Both the position numbers and the translations under genes were made by a program. Source: Polaromonas sp. (GTDB taxonomy: Bacteria; Pseudomonadota; Gammaproteobacteria; Burkholderiales; Burkholderiaceae_C). Taken from it: a stretch of 58,166 bases of DNA. The stretch is taken from assembly GCF_010365105.1 (NCBI RefSeq), contig NZ_JAAFGZ010000019.1, positions 1 through 58,166 on the forward strand, in the 5' to 3' direction. The notes under the pieces are model-generated. The model searched no databases. It saw nothing but the letters and a program-made list of their open reading frames with translations, and had not been told where the DNA came from. This document shows positions 34,251 to 45,092 of this stretch, in pieces. The stretch's first letter is position 1, and each line of letters begins with the position of its first letter.

Positions 34251-35383
34251 ACCGGCACCGTTGGCAAGGTCGAGATCAGCGCGTTGCGCGCCAGGCTGAA
34301 GCTCTGCTTGTATTCGCCGCGCTTGATGTCGTGCGACACGCTTTTGACGTAGTAGAGCCCGTCGAACGGCAAACCGGCGCCGCGCACGCCGACCAGCTGG
34401 CGCGACTTGAGCAGCCGGCCATAGCGCGCCACGTCGAGCCGGCCGCTGCCGAACACCGAGTCGCCGTGCTGGCTGGCGTACGCCAGGCCGGTCATCAGCG
34501 CCGACAGCGGCGACAGGTGCGCCGTCTCGTGCAGGTTCTCGATTTTGGGCGGCAGCGGCGGCACCAGCCCGAGGGGCGGGTTCAGTGGCGAGATATCCGG
34601 AATCGGCAGGCCGATGGGCGCCTTGCTGAGCAGTTCCTGGAAATAGACAATCGGCATTTTCTTGGCTTCCTTGTCGAAGTTGAAGCTCAGTTCCTCGACG
34701 TTGGTGATCGCGTCCATGTTGACCGACAGCGCAGGCTGCGGCTGGCCGATGCGTATCTCCGGCCCCCAGTAGGCTTTGGACGTGCCCGGCACCGGGCCGG
34801 GCTCCAGGTAAAACACGTAGCCGACCTGCCGCGCCAGCCGCGTCACGTAGGCGTAGTCGGAGCCGCGCTGCTGCGGGATGCGCTCGACCGGAATCGGCAG
34901 GTCTTCCACGATGCTCGGAATCACCAGCGGGATCACGCCCAGCGCTGCGTACTTGGCCAGCACCAGCAGCACGCGCACAGCCGGCGGCATGGCCGGGTAG
35001 GGAATGCCCGACAGGTCGATGTAGTCCATCAGCGCGCTCATGTCCTTGCCCTTGACCACCAGCTTGCCCACGCCGCCCTCGCCCGGCAGCGTCTCGACAT
35101 GGGTCACCATGCCGTCGATCAACGCTTCGGCATTGCCGCCAATGCGCGCCACCAGCACGACGCGCATCAGCGGCGCAGCACTCGCACCGCCCGTGAGCAG
35201 AAACAGCGTGCGCAGCGGCGAACGCGCCGCCAGTTCGAAGGTCAGCTCGAAGCCCGAGGGCGTGTCGCCGGAGCCGGCATCGACTTTCGCCGAACTCAGC
35301 GCTTCTATCGCCTCGGCAGGCGCGGGCACCGGTACCGGGCCGATCAGCAGCGAGAGCTGGATGCCGCCTTGCATGGCCGTCAC
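34247..35383 (-). CDS. gp27-like baseplate hub protein
   Basis: A 378-residue protein resembling the gp27/VgrG N-terminal hub: SGFELTFELAARSPL, VMVTHVETL-like DGMVTHVETLPGEGG, and KDMSALMDYIDLSGIPYP, with YVTRLARQVGYVFYLEPG, all typical of hub proteins in eCIS (Afp8 N-terminal part). The C-terminus (DGLYYVKSVSHDIKRGEYKQ) is the usual last hub strand pair. It would trimerise below the tube and carry the gp5-like spike encoded next. Overlaps on both sides show tight coupling. Confidence 0.85.
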   Translation of the reverse strand: MTAMQGGIQLSLLIGPVPVPAPAEAIEALSSAKVDAGSGDTPSGFELTFELAARSPLRTLFLLTGGASAAPLMRVVLVARIGGNAEALIDGMVTHVETLPGEGGVGKLVVKGKDMSALMDYIDLSGIPYPAMPPAVRVLLVLAKYAALGVIPLVIPSIVEDLPIPVERIPQQRGSDYAYVTRLARQVGYVFYLEPGPVPGTSKAYWGPEIRIGQPQPALSVNMDAITNVEELSFNFDKEAKKMPIVYFQELLSKAPIGLPIPDISPLNPPLGLVPPLPPKIENLHETAHLSPLSALMTGLAYASQHGDSVFGSGRLDVARYGRLLKSRQLVGVRGAGLPFDGLYYVKSVSHDIKRGEYKQSFSLARNALISTLPTVPV

Positions 35384-35727
35384 ATCCCTGCCGGCAGCGC
35401 AATGTCAACGCGCTGGCCCGGCGTGTCGGTGAGCTCGTTCGGGTCGATCACCGCGTTCGCGTCGGCGATGCGCCAGTAGAGCAGCGAATCGCCCAGGTAC
35501 TTCGCGCCCAGCAGGTCGGGCCGGTCGCCGGCCACCACGGTATGCCGGGCCGCCAGGACCAGCGTGCCGGGCGCGGGCAGGAAGCGCCGACGCACGTAGG
35601 GGATGGCGGGCTCGCCAGGGCGGCGCTGCAGCAGCGCGAGCGGTACGCCGCTGTAGCGGCTTTGCGGCGCGAACGGCGTATTCGGAATCGCGCCGGCATC
35701 AATGAGGAGTTGGACAGGATCGTTCAT
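35380..35727 (-). CDS. LysM-like small baseplate protein
   Basis: A 115-residue protein whose second half (VVAGDRPDLLGAKYLGDSLL, YWRIADANAVIDPNEL, GQRVDIALP) is a LysM/gpX-like domain. In Afp7-type proteins this domain is fused to the preceding baseplate domain; here the two are separate genes, in the same order. The start at 35727 was chosen since GGAG lies seven bases before it; an in-frame ATG nine codons earlier is possible. It overlaps the hub gene by four bases. Confidence 0.8.
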   Translation of the reverse strand: MNDPVQLLIDAGAIPNTPFAPQSRYSGVPLALLQRRPGEPAIPYVRRRFLPAPGTLVLAARHTVVAGDRPDLLGAKYLGDSLLYWRIADANAVIDPNELTDTPGQRVDIALPAGM

Positions 35728-35750
35728 GGGCATGCTCCGTGGCTCATGGT

Positions 35751-36416
35751 TCAAAGCGGAAGGCTTGAGAGGCCGAGCGATTGCAGCGACGCCGCACCGG
35801 TCTTGCCGGCCAGCGCCTCGCGCGTGCGCAGATGACTGATGAAGACGCCGCCGCCCCGGTGGTCAAAGCCCAGGTCGTCCGTTGTCATCACGCGCAGTCC
35901 CAGACTGACCTTGGCACGCAGCGGGTTGAGCGCCACGTCGAAGGCTTCCTCGGTGATCGAAAAGTCGGTCACGCGCACCGGCACCACGCGGCTCTTGCTC
36001 CAGATGAACAGCACCAGCGGCGCCTCGGGGGGCAGGATTTCCAGCGTGCCAGACTGCGACAAGGCGTTCAGCGCCAGCAACTCCGCCGTGCTCGGGTTCA
36101 CCAGGCTTTCCAGCGCCGCCAGCTGCGGCGCGATGCCGAAGGCCACGGCGTTGGCGTTCTGCTCCGGATGCTCCAGCGCATCGGTCGCGTCGATTTCGGC
36201 TTCGAGCTTGATCGACTCGACCGCCGGGCCTTTCAGGCGGAACGGCTGCGCCCGCGCGCCGCCGCCATCCCCGCCCACGCCCTGCACCTGGTAACTGCGC
36301 GACAGGCTGTCGGGGTTGTACTGCAGCGCGATCGTTCGCCGCACGGCGCCGCTGGCCGGGTCGAGGATGACGAGGCCGCCTTTGACGAGCTTCGGAGAAT
36401 TTGAGTAGCCACTCAT
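35751..36416 (-). CDS. Afp7-like baseplate protein (contractile injection system tube-associated N-terminal domain)
   Basis: A 221-residue protein, beginning KLVKGGLVILDPASGAVRRT and IALQYNPDSLSRSYQV. The QYNP(D/E)xLxRxY signature marks the eCIS baseplate protein of the Afp7/Pvc7 type, followed by IKLEAEIDATDALE and SKSRVVPVRVTDFSITEEAF. It probably links the tube end to the hub. The usual C-terminal LysM domain is provided by the next gene. It is the first gene after a 203-bp gap in the operon, so its transcript may also have its own promoter. Confidence 0.87.
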   Translation of the reverse strand: MSGYSNSPKLVKGGLVILDPASGAVRRTIALQYNPDSLSRSYQVQGVGGDGGGARAQPFRLKGPAVESIKLEAEIDATDALEHPEQNANAVAFGIAPQLAALESLVNPSTAELLALNALSQSGTLEILPPEAPLVLFIWSKSRVVPVRVTDFSITEEAFDVALNPLRAKVSLGLRVMTTDDLGFDHRGGGVFISHLRTREALAGKTGAASLQSLGLSSLPL

Positions 36417-36619
36417 AGCATCTGGTTCCTATCCGTTAAAACTTGGCGGCTGGTCGTATCGGACATGGCGAAGTAGCCTATGTCCTTGATTGCAATTACC
36501 TTTTCGCTAAATGAACTCCCTCACATACGGTTTAACTCTCTTCCCTGCTCCCCCTTATACAAAACAATGAAACCGCAGTCTGCTTCTCTACGCTTTCATA
36601 GCGTCAGGCCAGACTGAAA
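36417..36619. promoter_or_regulatory. Largest gap within the eCIS operon
   Basis: 203 AT-richer bases separate the cargo gene from the baseplate genes. There is no gene. It may hold a secondary promoter for the baseplate half of the operon, but no good sigma-70 or sigma-54 boxes stand out, and no strong terminator hairpin was found. Confidence 0.3.
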
Positions 36620-38680
36620 TCATTGGCGGAGAAGCTGCTCGACAGCTTCGAGCGTTTGATCCATGCCCTGCGTATTTCCAAATTCCTTGATGGAATGGGC
36701 GATCAACGGATTTGTGTCGCCACCTCGATACGGGTGCGTGACGATGTAAATGTTCCCACCCGAGTCACAATTTTTGCCCTTCTGGCTGCACTCGAACAGG
36801 ATGGATTCAAACTCCGCCGTGACATTGCTTCCCTTCGCGTTGACGCTCTTCGCTTTCATCAGCACGACCTTCTCATTCGGGCCGCCTGGATCAATTTCAA
36901 CCATCGTCAGTTTCCCGGTTGTGAGCTTGCCCAGGTTCAACCCCTCAATCAGCGCCAACCTGATATGTTGTCCTTTCTTTGGTACCTTCACTGCAGGGCC
37001 ACCTTTGTCCAGCGGCGTCTTTGACGTTGGAATGCGCGCCGGCACGTCAACCGTGCCTGCCAGTGGCTGGGTCTTGTCCGGGCGCGGAACGATCACCGGG
37101 TCTCGTGGAACCATGACCGTGTCCTTTCCTGAAACCTTGCTTCCGTTTCCTTTTGGTGGTCCGCCTCGGGCGCCGTCTTTAGAGCCACCTGCAGTCGCAG
37201 TACCCGTGCCTCCAAAGAATCCCAGACTCAAGCCAAGCGCAAGCGCCAATCTTCCGAGCAGCGTTCCGAGCATCGCTGCGATCTTCCCGGGCAGTGTGCG
37301 CGAGCCCCAGGCGACGATGGCACCAAGAATGGCCAATATCGCTGCCCCGGGAACCCAACTCGGCATCATGAAGGTGGGCTGTTGCGGCTGATCACGGCTG
37401 GGTTTGCGGTTGCCTCTGTTTGGCTTATCTTTGCCCTTATCGGGCTGATCTTTTCCTTTGTCCAGTTCGCCATCGCTCTTTCCTTCACCGTCGCCCTTGC
37501 CCTTGTCCTGCGTGTCAGAAGGCTGATCACCTGGTCGCACATAAATTGGCGGCACGGGAGGCTGCTCATCATCAGGGCGACGACACCGGCAAGACGAGTT
37601 GCGGACCAGTTGTGAGAATGGCGGCTCGCAATAGTATTGGTACAAACCCGGCTCGGTGATCTGCACCATGATTGTTTGCTGCGGACAACCCGGCGGATTC
37701 AAAGGATTATGGAAATACAGTGGTCCGGGCGGCGACGTATCCGGCATCCTGAATATTTCGTCGTATTCACCACTCAGCAGCATTTCGCGTGCGTAGTCCC
37801 TCAGTTGAGTGCGTCCGATGTCCGCCTGCCGTCCAGCATCGTCAAGCGGCTTGATTTCCCCAATGAACAGTGCGTGCTGTCCACTCCGGCGTTTTTCGTA
37901 GGAAAGATCGATTCCTGAGTTGGGTATACCTGGTACGGGACGCTCAGCGACCATGTCGGGATTCATCGCAATGAATGCACTCTGGACTTCAGCGTGCGAA
38001 ATGTTACCGGCGGCCCTGCCGCCAGGATCGTTCATACAGATGCCACACCCAGCGGCGCTGCCGCGGGGCTGACGCTGCATCCGCGCTATGCTGCTCGTTG
38101 ACCCTGACTGTTGCACCACATGTGCCAACTCATGGGCGAGCAGGTGCCGCCCCTCGTTCGATTCGGGTGCGAATCGGTTCGCCCCAAACACGATGTCATT
38201 ACTGACGGTGTAGGCATTGGCATTGACATCCAGGGCCGATTGCTCGGCGGTCGCATCGGAATGCACCCGTACCCGTGAAAAATCGTGGCCAAAACGTTGC
38301 TCCATATCGTGCCTTAGCGCCGACTCCAACGGTCTGCCTGGCCCAGCAAGTACTCGGTTCACGCTGGCGGGCATCGCGGCAACAGGCTCGCCCGCCTGCC
38401 CGGCGAAGCGCTGGATATGCGGCGCAGCAGCGCTGACGGCCGCATTCGCCGGCGCGGCCAGCACTTGGTCGGCCACGTGGTCCGCTTCCTTTTCGAGGGG
38501 GCCGTTGCTTGCGCCGATGGCCAGGCGGTACGGCATGAGTTTCAGACCTTGGCATTGCGCGCATGCACCGCTGAGCGATGCGCCCGATGCGCCGCAGACG
38601 CATTTGCGCTGCAATAGAAAATCAGCGCGCGGTTTGCTCGCTTGCGACGCTGGCCGGGCAGTCTGCAGGTTCTTAGTCAT
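36620..38680 (-). CDS. DUF4157 protein with PD-(D/E)XK-like domain, candidate eCIS effector A
   Basis: A 686-residue protein. Order of parts: a Cys4 motif (CVC...CAQC, 27-43); a DUF4157 domain (~50-192) ending in the zincin motif LLAHELAHVVQQ (HELAH 183-187); a central region starting GCGIC (212-215) with NISHAEVQSAF and a PD-(D/E)XK pattern, GIDLS (D258), IGEIKP (E275, K277) and Q292; a Lys/Asp/Gly-rich low-complexity linker (~385-435); one or two hydrophobic helices (~445-490); and a C-terminal domain (~565-686) I do not recognise. DUF4157 marks proteins loaded by eCIS, so this is probably cargo. The nuclease activity is predicted from motifs only. It overlaps the related gene upstream. Confidence 0.8.
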   Translation of the reverse strand: MTKNLQTARPASQASKPRADFLLQRKCVCGASGASLSGACAQCQGLKLMPYRLAIGASNGPLEKEADHVADQVLAAPANAAVSAAAPHIQRFAGQAGEPVAAMPASVNRVLAGPGRPLESALRHDMEQRFGHDFSRVRVHSDATAEQSALDVNANAYTVSNDIVFGANRFAPESNEGRHLLAHELAHVVQQSGSTSSIARMQRQPRGSAAGCGICMNDPGGRAAGNISHAEVQSAFIAMNPDMVAERPVPGIPNSGIDLSYEKRRSGQHALFIGEIKPLDDAGRQADIGRTQLRDYAREMLLSGEYDEIFRMPDTSPPGPLYFHNPLNPPGCPQQTIMVQITEPGLYQYYCEPPFSQLVRNSSCRCRRPDDEQPPVPPIYVRPGDQPSDTQDKGKGDGEGKSDGELDKGKDQPDKGKDKPNRGNRKPSRDQPQQPTFMMPSWVPGAAILAILGAIVAWGSRTLPGKIAAMLGTLLGRLALALGLSLGFFGGTGTATAGGSKDGARGGPPKGNGSKVSGKDTVMVPRDPVIVPRPDKTQPLAGTVDVPARIPTSKTPLDKGGPAVKVPKKGQHIRLALIEGLNLGKLTTGKLTMVEIDPGGPNEKVVLMKAKSVNAKGSNVTAEFESILFECSQKGKNCDSGGNIYIVTHPYRGGDTNPLIAHSIKEFGNTQGMDQTLEAVEQLLRQ

Positions 38681-40101
38681 AGAGCTTGCGCGGCGCGCCA
38701 GAGGGCCAGCAAGATAGGCGGGATCGCGACGTCATCGGCAAAACCGCCTACGAAGTCGTCGGCGACCAGTGCGAGCACTGCAACGATTCCAGCCGCGAGG
38801 ACGAAGGCGGCAACTTCGGGATGCTTGGCAAAAAAATCACGGGCGGCGGCGTCATAGTCAACAATTTTGTCTTCGATGAGCGTTTTGACAAAGTTGAGTA
38901 TCAATCGGACTTGCGAAGGCTGCGGTGCCGCTTGCGGCGCTGGCGCCTGCTCTTTCTTTTCCTCTTTCTTCTTGCTGGGTTCCTTCTCGGTTTCTTCCTG
39001 TTCCTGCCGTTTGCGCGGAATCGGGCAGCCGCAACCGCTCTGCTTAAGGCTGGCGAAGCTTGGATGGCAGTGATAGCCGTAAACGCCGCCCACCGGTGGA
39101 TTGACAAATAGCGCTTGCACCGGGCAGTCTGGGGAGAGCGTCGGGAAAATGGCTGGCGGCAGCAGCTTGGTCAGCGGTTTGACCACCGAGCCCGGATACT
39201 GCGAAGAAATCATCCCAAGGTATTTACCGATCTGTAATATGCCGTCCTCATAGCCCTGCGCATTTGCCGGCTTGATCTCGCCGATCTCGAACCCTCCCGG
39301 CACCGCAATGGCCAGGTCGAGACGACCGTTTTCGTCGTCAGCGCTGTGCAGGCCAAGCTCGACCAGGCCCAGCGGATAGAGCGTTTCAAATTCCATCTGG
39401 ATCAACGCGTGCGCTGCCTTGCCCGCATTTGCTGGCGTACCGTAGCAGATGCCACATCCCCCGGCAGGCTCCGTGCTCAGAAAGCGCCGCAGCACCGTGG
39501 CACCAGTGCCCGACTGCTGCACCACATGCGTCAATTCATGCGCAAGCAAACGACGCCCCTCATGCGTCCTCGGCGCAAACCGCCCCGCACCAAACACTAC
39601 GTCGTGCCCCACCGTATAAGCATGGGCGTTCACGTCATACGCGGATTGCTCTGCGGCTCTGTCGGTATGCACTCGCACCCTCGAAAAATCGTGGCTGAAG
39701 CGCTGCTCCATGTCCTGCCTGAGCGCGGGCTCCAGCGGTCTGCCCGCGCTGGAGAGGACGCGGTCCACGCTGGCCGGCGCTTGAGCCGCCGCCTGTCCGG
39801 CAGCTTCCCCGGTGAAGCGTTGGATCTGCGGCGGCGCGAGGCTAAAGGCGGAATGATTCGGAGCCGCCAGCACCTGATCGGCCACCTGGTCCGCTTCCCG
39901 TTCCAGCGGGTCATGGCTGGCGCCGATGGCGAGCTTGGTCTGCAGGCGCTTTTTTCCTTTGCACCCGGCGCATTCGCCGGTCAGCGACGCCGTTGGCGAG
40001 CCGCATGCGCATTTTCGCTGCAGCAGCAAGCCGGCGTGGCCTGGATGACCCGGCGGCTTGGGCCTGGCGGCCAGGCGCTGCAGCGGTGCGGCGGTGTTCA
40101 T
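38677..40101 (-). CDS. DUF4157 protein with PD-(D/E)XK-like domain, candidate eCIS effector B
   Basis: A 474-residue relative of the next protein. Parts: Cys4 motif (CAC...CAGC, 31-47); DUF4157 domain (~60-195) with HELTH (188-192); a central region starting GCGIC (216-219), with KAAHALIQMEFE, NGRLDLAI (D262), FEIGEIKP (E275, K277) and Q290, matching a PD-(D/E)XK nuclease core; a highly charged Glu/Lys segment (~370-400); and a C-terminal hydrophobic helix (~430-450) before the end. The two proteins align through the first ~300 residues and differ after, like paralogous toxins with different tails. Activity is inferred. The start overlaps the stop of the small gene upstream by four bases. Confidence 0.8.
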   Translation of the reverse strand: MNTAAPLQRLAARPKPPGHPGHAGLLLQRKCACGSPTASLTGECAGCKGKKRLQTKLAIGASHDPLEREADQVADQVLAAPNHSAFSLAPPQIQRFTGEAAGQAAAQAPASVDRVLSSAGRPLEPALRQDMEQRFSHDFSRVRVHTDRAAEQSAYDVNAHAYTVGHDVVFGAGRFAPRTHEGRRLLAHELTHVVQQSGTGATVLRRFLSTEPAGGCGICYGTPANAGKAAHALIQMEFETLYPLGLVELGLHSADDENGRLDLAIAVPGGFEIGEIKPANAQGYEDGILQIGKYLGMISSQYPGSVVKPLTKLLPPAIFPTLSPDCPVQALFVNPPVGGVYGYHCHPSFASLKQSGCGCPIPRKRQEQEETEKEPSKKKEEKKEQAPAPQAAPQPSQVRLILNFVKTLIEDKIVDYDAAARDFFAKHPEVAAFVLAAGIVAVLALVADDFVGGFADDVAIPPILLALWRAAQAL

Positions 40102-40348
40102 GGACTGATCTCCCGGCCGATCCCCTGCGCCACGCCCTCGCCGACGCGCTGCGGACTTGCACCTTTTTCAGCCGGGACGCCGCTCACTTGCATCCGGGGT
40201 ACATCGCCCATGCCGCGCAAGCGCGAAGCCGCATCGCGTCCGGACAACACCCGCTCCAGCTCCGCCTGCAGCCCCTGCCCGACGGCATGCCGGTCCTCGG
40301 GCCGGAAGCCCCTAAGCACCAGGCAGTCGATGTGAACGATCACGCGCG

Positions 40349-40352
<4 letters not shown>
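40098..40352 (-). CDS. Small conserved eCIS-locus protein
   Basis: An 84-residue protein starting MTRVIVHIDCLVLRGFRPED. The VHIDxLVLxGF start and a helical A(V/L)xxGLQAELERVL stretch are, as I recall, found in small genes of many eCIS loci between the ATPase and the DUF4157 genes; I know no function. It may act in cargo loading, given its place. The ATG overlaps the ATPase stop (ATGA), and its own stop overlaps the effector gene start, so all three are coupled. A slightly longer start two codons upstream is possible. Confidence 0.65.
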
Positions 40353-42312
<1,960 letters not shown>

Positions 42313-42316
<4 letters not shown>

Positions 42317-43644
42317 ACGGGCAGCTTGATGCGGTGGCTGAAAAAGACCGGCGGCCGCGCGCCGCGGTCGATGGCGATGCTTTCGATGCCATCGACCTTG
42401 AGCCGCAGCAGCGGCGTGGCACCGGCGGGCGGCGCGTCGGCAAAATTGAAGTCCAGCGCCCCAGTGCTGGCGTTGAACGGCTGCGCCGGCGCCTCGCGCG
42501 TGTCCATCAGCAGCGCAACCTTCTGGCCCACGCGCACTTCGGGCTGGAAGCCGATGCGCAAGCTCAGCGTATTGCCCGCGCTGCGTGTCATCGCCACCGG
42601 AGGGAAAGTGATGACCGGTGCCAGAGCCACCGGCAGCGGGTTGCTGGTGCGCGGCGCGGCTTCGCCGGGACGCAGCACGCGCAGTTCTAGGCGGTACAGG
42701 CCCGCTGGCAGGCTGGCTGGCAGGCTGGCCGTGAAATTGAGCACAGTGTCATCGCTGCCGTCGGGCAGCGCAATTTCATGCGCGAGCCTAAACACATCAT
42801 TGCGCAGCACCAGGAAGCGGCTGGTTCCCGCAAGGTGATGTCCGCGCACGGTGGCCAGGTCTCCGACCTGCAGCGTCGAGGGCGTCTCGTGCGCCGCCAC
42901 ATTCACCGACTCCAGCGTCGGGTAGGGCGGCACCAGTCCGGGCGTGACGACCACGCCCTCTTCACGCTCCGGCTCCCCGGGGATGAGCGGCGGGATGCGC
43001 TGGCCGCGCGTGAGCACCGGCAGCGGCGACACGGCGGCTGCCTGCGACTCGATCAGCACCACAGACACCTGAAAGGCGGCGGTCGGGCGGTAGTGGGCCG
43101 TCAGCGCCGACCACAGGCGAGACATTTCCTCGGCATTCATCGCCGTGGGCGTGATTTTCAGCAGCTCGACCTGTTCCGCCAGGTCTGCGCTGCGCAGCGC
43201 CTGGTACACCGTGGGCAGCAGCGCGCCGCTGACGGGCGACGGGTTTAGCGCGGCGCGGATCGCCGCGCGCGAGAGCACCGGGTTGTCGTGCAGCAGCTGC
43301 ATGCCATAGCCCAGCAGCACCTCCGCCTGCAGCTCGGCGATGCCGTAGGCCGTGAGCAAATAATGCAGGTCCAGCGCCAGCGGCGGGTTGCGAATGCGGC
43401 GCCCACTGGCGTTGGCCGAAGGCAGCTCGACATTGCGCCAGGCCGCGTTGGGAGTGACCTGGTGCAAAAAAAGGTTGAGCCTCGGCACGGCCCCGTCGCC
43501 GCTGATCGGCACCATATCTGGCGCCAGCGACGACACCAGCACCCCCGCGCCCAGCGCGTCCGTGACCTGGTGGTCGATCAGCCCGGAGTCGAGCAAATCC
43601 TTCAGCACCGCCGACACCCCGGCAATCGCCAGCGCGTTGCTCAT
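42313..43644 (-). CDS. DUF4255 tube/sheath terminator (Afp16/Pvc16-like)
   Basis: A 443-residue protein. Residues ~1-200 are a DUF4255 (Pvc16 N-terminal) domain: AIAGVSAVLKDLLDSGL, RLNLFLHQVTPNAAWRNVEL, PLALDLHYLLTAYG, GYGMQLLHDNPVLSRAAI. Afp16-type proteins cap the distal end of tube and sheath and fix particle length. The C-terminal part (~225-443) has Ig-like strand patterns (DLATVRGHHLAGTSRFLVLR), which are present in some but not all Pvc16 homologues. It overlaps genes on both sides. Confidence 0.9.
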
Positions 43645-44336
43645 GGCCGGCCCCCCTGGCTTCCGTGCAGGTAGTCGGCCAGCGTCACCGAGGGCTGGCG
43701 CGGCACCGGACCGCGCGCTGGCGCAGGCGCTGCAGCGGTGTGGGCGACCACCTCGATGCGGCCGATCGTGACATGGACCACCGGTCCGTTGTCGTGCGGT
43801 ATGGGGACGCGCTGCGCCAGGCTGGCATCCGAGAGGGGCCAGGCCTCCTGCGCCTGGGCTGGCGGCGCGCCCGCTTCCTGAAGCACTGGCACAGCCGGCA
43901 TCACCTCAGCCGCCGGACTCGTGGCCTGGGTGCTGACGGGCCTGGCGCGCCCCGCGTTGTCGCCAGCCCGGTCCTGAACGGCGCGAGAAGGCGGCGGCTC
44001 AGGCGCGCCCGGTGCTTTGGCTGGCACAGCGGCTAGCGACATGGCCTGTTCGCGCTCGCTTCGCCGCGATTCGCTGGCCAGTGCGACCGGGATGGCTTGC
44101 CCCGGTTGAACAGGTGCGACCGCATGGCGTTGCACCGCCATCGGGCTTGCCACGGGCGCCCAGCCTGGCGGTGACCACGGCGAAGCCTCGTCGCTGGCCG
44201 GGCGCCGGGCTGAGCGCGCCTCGTCCATGTTTTCCTGCAGCGGATGCAGACCCGAAAAGCGCGAAGGCAGCACCGCCAGCGCGCGCGCGGCATCGGTTTC
44301 GCGGGCGGGGGCCAGTCGGCGCAGGAAGTCCATCAT
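43641..44336 (-). CDS. Pro/Ala-rich eCIS-locus protein with conserved C-terminal motif
   Basis: A 231-residue protein, mostly low-complexity and rich in Pro, Ala and Arg, with no domain until the end. The last ~45 residues contain VVHVTIGRIEVVAHTA and PSVTLADYLHG. As I recall, an (I/V)HVxIGR(I/V)EV motif followed by a DYL end recurs in eCIS gene clusters between the terminator and tube genes. It is likely a disordered chain that docks through this short C-terminal motif. It could be a scaffold, chaperone or internal component. It overlaps the terminator start by four bases and sits three bases after the zinc-motif gene. Confidence 0.6.
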   Translation of the reverse strand: MMDFLRRLAPARETDAARALAVLPSRFSGLHPLQENMDEARSARRPASDEASPWSPPGWAPVASPMAVQRHAVAPVQPGQAIPVALASESRRSEREQAMSLAAVPAKAPGAPEPPPSRAVQDRAGDNAGRARPVSTQATSPAAEVMPAVPVLQEAGAPPAQAQEAWPLSDASLAQRVPIPHDNGPVVHVTIGRIEVVAHTAAAPAPARGPVPRQPSVTLADYLHGSQGGRP

Positions 44337-44339
44337 GGC

Positions 44340-45077
44340 TCATCCTCCCGCCGTCACCATTTGCAAGTACGCCGCGCGCCGCAGCGGCGACAGGCGCAGC
44401 ACCTCGCGCTCGGTCCAGCCGTAGGCGCGCGCCAGCGCGTCGATGTCGAGCAGCACTCGTTCGGCCGCCGCCCTGACCTTGCGCCAGAGCATCTCGCCCA
44501 CATCGAGCGGCGCCTGCCAGCGCGCCGCGCACTGCGGGCAGTCGAGCGCGAACGACACGCTGGCACCAGGGTCCAGCGCTTCCATCTCTTGCGACAGCGC
44601 ATCGAGCACGGACTCGGGCAACCGGGCGAGCGCAATGCTTTGGCCTTCATGGGTACAGGCCAGCACGCAGCAGCCCAGCAGGCGTTGCATGAAATTGTGT
44701 TCGCCTTGAGGGGCGCACGCCTGCGCGATGTCGGCGCTGCCGGGCAGGCGAAATTCAACCGTGTGCCCGTGCGCTTGCAGGCGATGCGGCGGCGCGGTTG
44801 CCAGTCCCGGCCGCATTCGAGCGCTCAGCGCCTGGCAGTCGGCGCTGAATTGCGCCACCGCCTGGCACGCTGGACAATGGCTCAGCAGCTCGATCTCGCG
44901 CCCGAACAGGCACGCATGCAACTCGATCAGCCTGGCGTTGCGCTCGCCCAGGGTGGGCGCTGGCTCACCGCTGTCAGGCCAAGCCCGCAGCAGGGCTTCA
45001 GCGCGCGCCTCGGCGGGCTGCTTTAGCACGGCTTCCCACAGGGCCAGGAGGGCTTCGGTGTCGTTACGGGCGGGCAT
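44340..45077 (-). CDS. Phage-tail-assembly-like protein with two CxxC motifs
   Basis: A 245-residue protein with two CxxC pairs, SHCPACQAV (~67-71) and LDCPQCAARW (~180-185), which could hold a zinc ion together. The C-terminal region (VGEMLWRKVRAAAERVLLDI, YGWTEREVLRLSPLRRAAYL) resembles the short helical end of T4-like baseplate hub assembly proteins that bind just above the tube genes in phage and eCIS gene order. Role: probably baseplate or tube assembly. Position directly after the tube gene supports this. I have not placed it in a named family. Confidence 0.55.
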   Translation of the reverse strand: MPARNDTEALLALWEAVLKQPAEARAEALLRAWPDSGEPAPTLGERNARLIELHACLFGREIELLSHCPACQAVAQFSADCQALSARMRPGLATAPPHRLQAHGHTVEFRLPGSADIAQACAPQGEHNFMQRLLGCCVLACTHEGQSIALARLPESVLDALSQEMEALDPGASVSFALDCPQCAARWQAPLDVGEMLWRKVRAAAERVLLDIDALARAYGWTEREVLRLSPLRRAAYLQMVTAGG

Positions 45078-45092
45078 GCGGGCTTTCGGGGG

